From Haliotis asinina (lineage: Eukaryota > Mollusca > Gastropoda > Lepetellida > Haliotidae), in the NCBI RefSeq assembly GCF_037392515.1, contig NC_090291.1:17077501-17141500 (forward strand): DNA of 64,000 bases, in the 5' to 3' direction. Below, piece by piece: positions 35,901-45,615 of the stretch. Position 1 is the first letter of the stretch. Each line of letters starts with the position of its first letter. A program made the position numbers and the translations under genes. Under the pieces are notes generated by a model. The model did not search any database. It was not told the origin of the DNA and was given only the letters and a program-made list of their open reading frames with translations.

Positions 35901-38663
35901 GAATGAATCTGACGTCACATCGGCAATATCGAGGCCTGAAAAAATAACGTTAATAAAGAATATGTGTATACATGTATTATAGAATCTGTCGCCAAGGGGC
36001 TTTTGACAATGTTAGGACAATACGTAATAAAGAAGGTCTTTACATGTGTATGGATATTGTGGCAGTGCACAATTTATCTTTGTATTCTTCATATTTGTAT
36101 ATTTATTTGTATGTATGTATTTTGTATATGTTTGCCACTTATATCTTTCTGTGAGTTCACATTCATTTTGAAGAGTTGCAATTTTGAAATGTCACATTAA
36201 TAAGCCTTCATGTCATGGTTCAAACTGATGTAACGCACCTGGCAAGAATAATTAACACAGGCCATATACCATTGAACATGTCACTCTTAAAACTCAAGCT
36301 ATTGTTTATTGCACTAGTAAATGTCTTAATGACACGTGGTATAGACATCCAGACCACAACTGCAATAAATCCAGTCTAATTAACCCCAAGCTAATTAGCC
36401 CCAACTACTGTTGTCACGGCCAGGTGACATCAGCTGTAGGAAGTTGTAAAACAAACCGTAATTAAGTCGGTGTAATAATCCTGTCACGGTCACGTGACTA
36501 CCCTTCCAAAAATTCATTTCGGCTTGTTCAATCAGTGACCAATAGTAAAAATATCTGATCTTGGTCAACCAATCAAAATGGTAATTAAAACACCGATTGC
36601 ACCTTTTAGGCCAATCACAAAATTCCAACATTGATCAGTAGTGTTTCGGCTATAAAAAGAGGTCAGTGATTTCTTGTCTACACACTTGACCTCACAATAA
36701 ATGTTGAAACACCTCCCTGACTGATCATTGACTTACGGAATTCTACATTCTATTTAAGGTAAGCTTTCTTGTACAACTCTGATATTATATTATTTAATGC
36801 CATGACTAAAATGTCTTATTTATGAATAGAAAGTGGCAATATCATGTATATAGTGTCTTTGCATGAACATCGTCATGCATAATGTCAAAGTCTTTACTGA
36901 CTGTGTAATAGTGTCTTTGTATGAACATCGTCATGCATAATGTCAAAGTCGTTACTGACTGTGTAATAGTGTCTTTGCATGAACATCGTCATGCATAATG
37001 TCGAAGTCGTTACTGACTATGTAATATTGTATTTGCATGAACATCGTCATGCATAATATCTCAGTCGTTATTTGAACATGTTAGTGAAGTAGATGTGCTG
37101 TCATGGATTAGTTGTGCCTGTGTTGCACTCATGTATGGACACATTAGATGTACTTTGCATCATCATTATGCTAATAGTGAACGAAAGTGAATATTTGGTT
37201 CAATAGCAAATATCATTTATATATGTTTTACATAACGACAGCTGAGGCACAATTGAGATATGTGTTAAAAGGATTTGTATGAATATGCTTTCCCATTATG
37301 ATTAGTATTTGATGTTATGTTGAAAAAGGAAATGTTATAACTGTTACAGATTTAAGCTCGACCATTTGAGACGCTAATTCCCCCTCAAAATGTGTATATT
37401 CGATTATCTACTTCACTAACATGTTCAAATAACGACTGAGATATTATGCATGACGATGTTCATGCAAATACAATATTACATAGTCAGTAACGACTTTGAC
37501 ATTATGCATGATGATATTCATGCAAAGACACTATTACACAGTCAGTAACGACTTTGACATTATGCATGACGATGTTCATGCAAAGACACTATATACATGA
37601 TATTGCCACTTTCTATTCATAAATAAGACATTTTAGTCATGGCATTAAATAATATAATATCAGAGTTGTACAAGAAAGCTTACCTTAAATAGAATGTAGA
37701 ATTCCGTAAGTCAATGATCAGTCAGGGAGGTGTTTCAACATTTATTGTGAGGTCAAGTGTGTAGACAAGAAATCACTGACCTCTTTTTATAGCCGAAACA
37801 CTACTGATCAATGTTGGAATTCTTTTGTGATTGGCCTAAAAGGTGCAATCGGTGTTTTAATTACCATTTTGATTGGTTGACCAAGATCAGATATTTTTAC
37901 TATTGGTCACTGATTGAACAAGCCGAAATGAATTTTTGGAAGGGTAGTCACGTGACCGTGACAGGATTATTACACCGACTTAATTACGGTTTGTTTTACA
38001 ACTTCCTACAGCTGATGTCACCTGGCCGTGACAACAGTAGTTGGGGCTAATTAGCTTGGGGTTAATTAGACTGGATTTATTGCAGTTGTGGTCTGGATGT
38101 CTATACCACGTGTCATTAAGACATTTACTAGTGCAATAAACAATAGTTTGAGTTTTAAGAGTGACATGTTCAATGGTATATGGCCTGTGTTAATTATTCT
38201 TGCCAGGTGCGTTACATCAGTTTGAACCATGACATGAAGGCTTATTAATGTGACATTTCAAAATTGCAACTCTTCAAAATGAATGTGAACTCACAGAAAG
38301 ATATAAGTGGCAAACATATACAAAATACATACATACAAATAAATATACAAATATGAAGAATACAAAGATAAATTGTGCACTGCCACAATATCAGTGTACG
38401 CTTGTTGGACCCAGGACGTATTAGTTTCAGCAATACAAGCCCCTGCGAGAAGACTGAGCCTTGTTCCTGCTCATAGCCACACAGGCACCAGCACACACAG
38501 TGTTAATACCAGTCAGTAGGATAGCCTAATATTTAAAATACTCGCTACTGACGGTGTCCTTGCATGTCCACCCTTATTTCTTCCAGACGACAAGAAGTCC
38601 GCCACAGCGAATGAAGAAGTGGAGGAAGGAAAAGAAATGAGGAAGCTGGCGGAATGGATGTGA
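32963..38663 (+). CDS. CHMP4: CHMP4/Snf7-like ESCRT-III subunit, copy A (5 coding exons)
   Basis: Divergent CHMP4, the ESCRT-III filament subunit that polymerises on membranes during budding, scission and repair and is removed by Vps4. Coding exons 32963-33134, 34177-34354, 35260-35371, 35613-35718 and 38587-38663 join in frame to 214 residues (human CHMP4B is 224), all with GT-AG borders. Helix 1 is EAIERLRDLQELL, the basic hairpin is ALQALRRRKRYEK, then EEFDD and the helix-5 motif DDLLAELEEM. The acidic tail ends MRKLAEWM, like the CHMP4 tail helix that binds the ALIX Bro1 domain. The usual Gly/Phe-rich N-terminal anchor is replaced by MAQRLMFWNH. A 25-nt leader precedes the ATG in an exon starting at 32938. 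The acceptor before 35260 (TTCATAAAG) is weak, and an in-frame alternative exists 12 nt downstream. TGACGTCA lies 18 nt after the stop. Whether it is expressed cannot be seen. Confidence 0.9.
33235..34168 (+). repeat. Intron-2 minisatellite of gene A, GTTACAG-based
   Basis: Repeats of GATGGTGTTACAGGTGTCAC (about 21-25 bp, degenerate) extend to the 3' splice site of exon 34177, itself CGTTACAG. Related arrays fill the same intron in B and C. Open frames through it (Val-Thr-Asp-Gly-Val type) are artefacts. Confidence 0.9.
34905..34966 (+). repeat. S2-type SINE tail, shared by all three paralogs
   Basis: GTTGCTGGAATATTGCAAAA, CAGGCGTTAAGCC and TTCACTAACTC. The equivalent scars are at 45148-45226 and 54476-54530, each following GTTCGGTA-AATG, so this is a pre-duplication insertion. 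Confidence 0.75.
34977..35217 (+). repeat. SINE family S1, full length, only in gene A
   Basis: ACCCGTGAAAGTCCGGGGTA head with a duplicated GTCGTAAGAGGC block, CGCAGATCGATGCTCATACT core, GCTGGAATATTGCTGAGTGC tail and ACTCACTCACTC. B and C lack it at this position, so it inserted after duplication. It ends about 40 bp before exon 35260. Confidence 0.88.
35474..35577 (+). repeat. S2-type SINE, 3' part
   Basis: ACAATGTATGAAGCCCATTT, GTGATATTGCTGGAATATTG and GTAAACCTAAGCTCACTC. It lies in the intron just upstream of exon 35613 of gene A. Confidence 0.78.
36058..38387. mobile_element. Large foldback element, 2.33 kb, in the last intron of gene A
   Basis: Arms 36058-37094 and 37406-38387 are near-identical inverted copies around a unique 311-bp centre. 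Outer ends begin TGTGGCAGTGCACAATTTAT and are flanked by ATAT on both sides (a possible 4-bp target duplication, though ATAT is self-complementary). Each arm carries CCAAT motifs, TATAAAAA (36651; mirrored at 37784) and AAG|GTAAGC as a possible donor, all facing the centre. I saw only a handful of differences between arms besides one 58-bp unit, so it is young. The 78-79-codon frames present in both arms have no recognised domain. The TATA plus AATAAA arrangement could also mean part of each arm came from an LTR. Family unknown. Confidence 0.85.
36846..37075 (+). repeat. 58-bp subrepeats inside the left foldback arm
   Basis: Four copies, each with GCATGAACATCGTCATGC, which can itself form a hairpin, then AAAGTCGTTACTGACTGTG. 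The mirrored right arm (about 37415-37595) has only three, which explains the length difference between arms. Confidence 0.85.
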
Positions 38664-40367
38664 CGTGGCAAAACAATGAGTGACGTCACACCATCACAGT
38701 TACAGATAGTAACGGTTTACTATAGCGCTGCACTCTCAACTCACAACACATTTATTTTTTTTAAATTATGCTTTAAAAATATGGAAAGGGGGAGGAGGTT
38801 TCATTGATTTTGTACATGATGTGCGGGTTTGGCAGTGAGGGGTGTCGCTTACTTTGTACATAAACTTAAGGGAAGTTGAGGGGATTGTTTCTCAAATTGT
38901 ACATGCTTCTCCAAAAAAATCATCACCCACCACCTTCTCCATAACCATACCTTATGAACGGTCCCTTACCACGTGCTGTAAGCCTGTGCGAAAACAACGT
39001 AAGCACGAACTCGGAGCTGATAATCCGATATTAACTGTATATGACAGCTGCAGGGGTACATCTCCCACTGACATATGTCAACTATGGAGTGGATACACTA
39101 AAAAGAGTCCGCGATGTGATGGGGCTTGTTTTATTGATAGCCATTGAGCTGTCTGGCTCTTTTGAGTGCGGAGCAGATTGAGGCCGAGGTGTGTATACTG
39201 TGAAATAAACAAGAAGACGGGTGAGTTACCGCTACAAACAGGGACGAACAGGGATTTTGCCTCGGAATCGAGAAATCACAATTTTTCAAGCTTCCGAAGA
39301 CCCTAGCTCCCAAAGTACTGCTTCGATTTTTGTGCTGTATGTCCCATATTTTTAAAGTAAATCTATTGGCTTGAAATATATGCGTACTTTTAATGGGATA
39401 AGTACAATGATCATTGCTGAATTCGCACTGAAACGAACTTGGTGTGTTGATCTTGTTACATCCCGGTCTTGTCATATAGTGCTAAGACCCCGTTAGTGAC
39501 AGTACAGACCTTGATGGCATTGTCATATCCAAGACTGAGAGAAGAATTGCAGTGGGGCTGTAACTGTGCGTCGAACTACAGACGCATTGCAGATTATTGT
39601 TGAGTCTCCAACAGCAGTTAATCGATGGTAGAAACGAAAACTACCAGTACATCGATGGCATGTTTGACTATCGACAATTTAGCAATTGACTTTCATTGAT
39701 AAATACGTAACGTAAAATGCAGGATGGTCCCTTTGATTTACTGCTAGCCGCCATTGTTAACTCTTAAACAAACATGACTATATACTTGATTTTGACTTCA
39801 AGTTTCTTGTCAGTTATCAAAAGAGAATGAAGCTGCTTCAGCTTGTTTTCCTTTCATATAAACTATACATTCATTAGGAAAATAACTGAAATGTGACATT
39901 TCTAGGAGAAAAACACTATTGCAATAGTGTTTCAGAGAGAGAGAGAGAGAGAGATTCTTGTCAACTCTAATGGATGAATTTGAACTTGAAGTGTATTTCA
40001 TATTTAATCGAAGTGATGAAAGAGTATGACATGCTAGCATGCTTTGTAGATAGGTAAGTAGGTACTTACGTACTTACGCACGTGTGTACATATATGTGTG
40101 TATATATCTGCTAAGTAATCTTTTACTTAATTATGTGATTACATAACCATGTTTTGAGGCTCTTCACAACGATCTCGAGGAAATAAAGACATTCATCGTC
40201 GTTGTCAAGATGTTATTTTTCACCCGTTTTCACGGGAGTTTCAAAGGTCATTTAATAAACTTTCAGGACAAAAGGGGGAGATACACAACTGTATTATGAA
40301 CACTTGTGGTGTTCAACGACTTCACATGAACTTGCCAAGCCGTCCAAGCCTTAGACCCTCCATCCCT
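38664..40367 (+). other. 3' UTR and flank of gene A
   Basis: Begins with GTGGCAAAACAA and TGACGTCA (38681-38688), both conserved after the stops of B and C. Candidate poly(A) signals are AATAAA at 39204 and 40182. The block 40120-40330, with TTTTCACGGGAGTTTCAAAG and CAGGACAAAAGGGGGAGATA, recurs after gene B at 48460-48680. A short (AG)n at 39933-39953 matches the large (AG)n after gene B. No further gene is recognised. Confidence 0.7.
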
Positions 40368-40562
40368 GGATCTGTGAACTGGTTTTCAGTGACTCATGCA
40401 TGTCGTAAGAGGCGACCAACGGGATCTGGTGGTCACATTTCACAATAAAGTAAATCAAGGCGCGTGTTGTTCATCGCTGAGTTTTCTGGTCCAGACTCGA
40501 TCATTTACAGACCGTCGCCATATATAAAGAATATATGCGGCGTTAACCATAACCTCATAAAC
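40368..40562 (+). repeat. SINE family S1 at the A/B unit junction
   Basis: CATGTCGTAAGAGGCGACC head and GGTCCAGACTCGATCATTTA core. The tail is diverged (ATATGCGGCGTTAACC). The homologous junction after B carries S1 at 49069, suggesting it was copied with the unit. Confidence 0.8.
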
Positions 40563-41084
40563 AATCAATCCACACTAACCCTGTTGTTCTGGCTAAACCG
40601 CTTAACTGAACAAACATTAGAGTGAATATTAGAGTTAATGACACGGAGATAATATTTTATCTAATATTTTGTTTTAATATAATATGTTGCTGTGCTTTGA
40701 AATAGTGAAGAAATTTAGTGCAAAGACGGTCATTCTTTCGTTTGACCACCTCCACAGGTATTGCATAACAATGATAATATGGTACAACTCTCACCAAAAA
40801 TGACTCAGCAAAGTCACAATACTATTGATTTTTGTTTCTGAAATGTCGGTAAATTTGTTGCCTAGTGTTGCCTACTGACTCATTACTTAATCGTGGAGAC
40901 CCAAAATATGCCCTACATACTGAGAAACATACGCCGTAAAATATAGCCATTTTCAACGCAGCGGTTTATTAAAGTCAAGTTTTAAATCTGATTAAACATT
41001 GAGCCATGGTATTTTTCACTATCGATCTGATAGTTATCGTTACAATACCTACTGACCGAGCAAGTCTCAAAAGCGCGTGACTTG

Positions 41085-41396
41085 TTACGTCACCGCCACA
41101 AGTCACAGGCCTGCTCCCAGTGTGTATACCTGAACAGGAAGACTCTAACAGGTATCCCAGCTCCAAGCGCGCGACGCACTGAATATGTAAACAAACTGGG
41201 GATATCCCAGTTTTATAAATAGTAATGTCATTCACTACCGCGTGACTGTGAATCTTTGTGCGTTTATACGTTCACTCGCTATGGTTTATGGTGATGAACG
41301 AAAGTTTACAAATGCATTTTGACTCACTAGATGTTTCTAAATTATCGTCGGTGTTGAGGTACTGTTCAGATTCAGTACAGGTTTCTCACAAGTAAG
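41085..41396 (+). promoter_or_regulatory. Promoter and noncoding exon 1 of CHMP4-like gene B
   Basis: TTACGTCA (41085-41092) and TATAAATA (41214-41221) align with gene C at 50358 and 50561. Exon 1 should run from about 41245 to 41396, ending CTCACAAGTAAG before GTAAGG. Confidence 0.75.
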
Positions 41397-41504
41397 GTAA
41401 GGTGAACTCATCATTTTATAGATGTAGTGAATCAGTGTATTTCATGACCTTATTCAAATGTCTATGAATAGAAGAGGAAGGCTTAGAGTGAGTTAACGAG
41501 TGTG

Positions 41505-41668
41505 TGAGTTTGGTTTTACTCCACCTTTAGCAGTATTTCTGCAATTTAGTGGCGGGGGACACCATACAAGGGTTTAACGCATTGAGCCCATGTGCATGGG
41601 GAACTGAACCGGTTCTTCGGCGTGAAGAGCCAACGCTTTAACCACAAGGCCACCCCACTGTCCCCGGA
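41505..41668 (-). repeat. tRNA-derived SINE (S2) in intron 1 of gene B
   Basis: GTTTTACTCCACCTTTAGCA tail, GAACTGAACCGG (B-box region) and AACCACAAGGCCACCCCAC head, reversed. It shares diagnostic changes with the copy in C that the copy in A lacks. Confidence 0.82.
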
Positions 41669-41799
41669 AGGCTTATTAAATAATGTTGTGGGTATTCAGA
41701 AAATCACTGTAGGAATATAGATGCATACTCGGTGAAAACTCATTCCTTCCCCCGATTAGGGAACCAAGAATTTTCGATGTATGTTAGCAAATAATGATG

Positions 41800-41985
41800 T
41801 TTGATTTACATATGATCCTGAAAAACATTTTCAACCTACTATGATCATGGAAAGTGAGGTTTAACGTAGTTCATGAAAAAACATGTTCAACTAGCTATGA
41901 TCATAAATAATGATGTTTATCTTTCACATGATTTTGAAAGACTAAGGTCAACCTGCTATGATCGTGAAAAAGTGTTATTTACAGC
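41800..41985 (+). repeat. Intron-1 tandem motif of gene B
   Basis: Three or four diverged units around TTCAACCTACTATGATCATG. Related units occur in gene C at 51480-51590 and 51945-51985. Confidence 0.65.
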
Positions 41986-42477
41986 AGTGTGTGCACGTCA
42001 AGGTTCGTCAATATGCATTCTACATCAGCACCGGTGATTTTCTGTCAATTGTGGCTGGAAGTGAGGGAACAACCCTGTCACAGTGGGCATACTGGGCACA
42101 TTGTATTCTGATATTCGCCCCTCCATTTCAGACACCCTATTTTGTTTGGTTGGTTGGTTTGGTTTGTTCTTACTTTGAGGATAGTGTGCACCAAAGCAAA
42201 ATTGCCCCCTGCTCACCCACAGTTTTGTTCAATAATTATCGAACCTCCCGTGTCCCAGGCGAGCCGATGGTTACAGTGTCACATTGTTTTTATCACTAAA
42301 TCACACTCTCTGTGATGACATGGGTGAGTGAGTTGAAGTTTAAACTGATTTGAACAGTATTTCAGGTATATCGCGACTCACTCGGCATTATTAAGTGTGA
42401 GATGATATTAATATTAATGTTAGCTTTTTACTATCTTTGTGAAATCATCGAGCAAGGGAGTGGTGATAATCATGGAA

Positions 42478-42625
42478 AGAGAATAAGGGTGAATCTGGGA
42501 TTCGAACCCGCGATTCGCGGTTTCGGGCACGCCAAATGGACGCAACTCTGTACAGCGAAAGATGACTAGGTCATTTGAGTTACTTAACACTAGAACCTCT
42601 AACTGCAGGCGAAGTGTAGCGCAAA
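42478..42625 (-). repeat. tRNA-like SINE of another type
   Basis: On the - strand GCGAATCGCGGGTTCGAATC gives a strong B box, preceded by CTGTACAGAGTTGCGTCCAT. It differs from S2 and lacks a closable cloverleaf, so it is called a SINE, not a tRNA gene. It occurs once in this window. Confidence 0.55.
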
Positions 42626-43004
42626 AGGGGTTGCGCAACGTAGAGAATATGACCAGTCCTCTTCTATGCGAGCGAAACGAGTAAAGGTTGGCAAAGCACT
42701 TCCCTTGCTTCGGTTCAACAATATTTTTCATGTCAAAACAATATCGCTACCATCAAAGGTACACTCCCATTTCCTCACTAGGTTGTGCTCTCAGATTTCA
42801 AACCCCATATTTAATAATCACTCAGTTGAAATATGTTTTATTCAACATTTTTAGCGCAACATTACACAAACAAACATTACACAATCTTAATAAAATATTT
42901 GAAGTGATGTAATTCAAACTATAAGGGCGATCGAACTTGCAGCCCTCGTGTTTTCAGCATGTAGAGTTAGCTACCAGTGAACAGGGGCAATATATCTTCG
43001 CAGT

Positions 43005-43130
43005 TGGGTTACGATGACATGTGTCAGCCAAGTCAGCGAAACCGATCACTCGACCCCGTTAGTCGCCTCTTAATACGAAAAACATCAGTCGCTGAAGACC
43101 AAATCCAACACGGATATTTACGGATCTGTA
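43005..43130 (-). repeat. SINE family S1, partial, upstream of the gene B coding exon
   Basis: Reverse copy: TTACGATGACATGTGTCAGC, CCGTTAGTCGCCTCTTAATA and a diverged head. Remnants of the head side also appear at the same place in A (32765-32810), so the insertion may predate the A/B split. Confidence 0.65.
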
Positions 43131-43266
43131 TGTTCCTGCAAAAGAAGTCTTTCAGAGATCCTATTCTTGCTACAAATCTTTCGGGGCTATATTTTATTCC
43201 TGACGCACGCAAACAGTAGTAAATGTTTTTGTTTCATCATGTTCAGGCACGCGGCACTCGGATAAG

Positions 43267-43480
43267 ATGGCACAGAGGCTGATGTTAAGGAATCAAAAGG
43301 ACGAGATTTCCACCAAGGGGGCGTTAGAGCGCCTTCGAAATCTGCAAGAATTTCTGGCTAAGAAAACCGATTACCTTGAAAAGAAAATTGATGCTGAAAC
43401 GAAAACTGCATTAGAAAACAGAGGAAAGAACAAGGGAGGTAAGTAGAAAATGGCAAATGACAAGGAAATTGTCAGTTGTA

Positions 43481-43516
<36 letters not shown>

Positions 43517-45552
43517 CAGCAGCAGCAGTAGTAGTAGTAGTAGTTACCTAAGAAACATCATGTGAACCAATTTACGGATCGCTCGCAGACGGTGTCAAAT
43601 TAATTATTGTCAGAACTCATATTCTCATCTCAATTAGATGACGTTATAGATGTCACACACACGATATTACAGATTACTTAAAGGTGTCACGTGCAAAAGT
43701 GTTACAGGTGTCGTGTGAATGATGTTACAGGTGTCTCGTAAATGGTGTTACAGATCTATTAGATGTTGCGTGGTTGATGTTACATATCCAGTTACAGGTT
43801 ACAAGTGTCACGTATATGATGTTAAGATCTAGTTGGTGTAACGTGAATGGTGTTATATGTGTCAAGTGGAAAGTGTTCACACATTGTACCCATGTGGGGA
43901 ATAGCAGTGGTAGGTGAAGGTGAGGATGGTGAAAGTCTTGCACATAATGGTATATATAGTAATTAGTGCAATAGTGTAATAATAAAGCATAGAAATAGAG
44001 ACAGACTATTTCTATGGGGTAAGTACTGTATCGAATTAATGATTTGTTTTAGCTATGCACAAGACAACATCTGAAATAGATCTACTACAGTTTACACCAA
44101 ATTTCAACAATAAATACCACGTGTCTGATTTAAGGGCACAGTGGTGAGACGAATCATATTGCATACGGTGCATACGAATCTGTTACATATCCCATAAACG
44201 CATCGTCATGTTACATGTCTAAGAAAAGTGGTGTTACAGGTGTCACGTGGATGATGTTATAGATCTAGTATAAATAGTGCATGTTCTACAGATCGAATAA
44301 CTAGCAATACAGGTGTCATGATCACGTGGATGGTCTTACAGATCTAGTAAAGGTGGTGTTACAGGTCTGGTAAATATGGTGTTACAGGTGTGTGAGTTGG
44401 ATGGTGTTACAGATCTAGTACAAATGGTGTTACAGGCGCCACGTGGATGGTGTTACAGGTCTAGTAAAGGTGGTGTTACAGATCTAGTAAAGGTGGTCTT
44501 ACAGGTGTCACGTGGATGGTGTTACAGACCTAGTAAAAGTGGTCTTACAGATTTAGTAAAAGTGTTGTTACAGGTGTCACGTTGATGTGTCGTTACAGCC
44601 GCACTCCAGGCTATGCGACGTCTTAGGCGATATGAGAAGCAGCTGACACAAGTGGACGGAACGACGGCGTCACTGGAGGTGCAGTTGGAGGCGTTAACAT
44701 CGGCCTCAGTGAATGTCGAGGTCTCCAATTGCCTGAGGTTGACGTCAGAAGCACTACAACGTACTTTCGGTGACATGTGCGTGAAACAATGGATTAGTTG
44801 TATCCGCTGGATTTGGGTATCTTTTCTGTTTTGGAAAGAAACAAACACGAAAAAGGCCAGGGACGTCAAATGCAGATATTTACTGCCACCAGTCAGTTTA
44901 TCAACTTATGCTAATAAACACGTCCAAGAAGAATGGACATAACTTTCCCAAGTGGTTCAGCATAGATTAACGACAGTCGAAATCACTTTATGTAAGGGGT
45001 CCTGGAAAGGAAATATGGTGTAGGCTAGTGGTGATATGATTTGTAAGGAGACCAAATAAGGTTTCAGTTGTACCTGAAGACCAGTTAATGTACCTATTTC
45101 CTGAGGGTCACACTATTTTAAGCTCTGTCGGAATATATTGTTCGGTAAAATGTTTGGAACCTATTTCTGGTATCCCACGCCAATATTTTGTAAAAACAGG
45201 CGTAATCCAAACTTACTCACTCATGACCTGATTATCATTCATATAGAACAGCGGACAAGGTGGTGGACCTGAGAGACGACGCCCCTGACAGGATGGAGGA
45301 TACAGAAGAGACCGGGGACAACCTTGCAAAGGCTCTTGGAGGCGAGGAATTCGATGACGTATGTATAGCTGCGTATGACAGGTGTTGCCCAACAACATGC
45401 TTGTAGCAGTGGGTTGTCTGATTAGAAATATTTTTGGCAAAATTTGAATATTGTTTCATGCGTTACTTTTTTCATATTTGTTACGACGGATCGAATTTTG
45501 ACTAGGCAATCCTGCTTACTCGTCTATCACGTTGCGCACTCACACACACACG

Positions 45553-45615
<63 letters not shown>

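Noticed and set aside
36410-36750. Solo LTR reading of part of the foldback arm (TGTCACGG start, TATA, AATAAA)
   Set aside because: No second parallel copy, primer-binding site or internal region was found. Kept only as an alternative origin for the arm.
36395-38050. Two identical 78-79-codon frames on opposite strands (MLEF...DWPKRCNRCF)
   Set aside because: They exist only because the arms of the foldback are inverted copies. No domain recognised, and the frame crosses CCAAT-type promoter motifs.
42478-42545. tRNA gene on the - strand
   Set aside because: The B box is good but no acceptor or anticodon stem closes, so it is a tRNA-derived SINE head. The same holds for the S2 copies.
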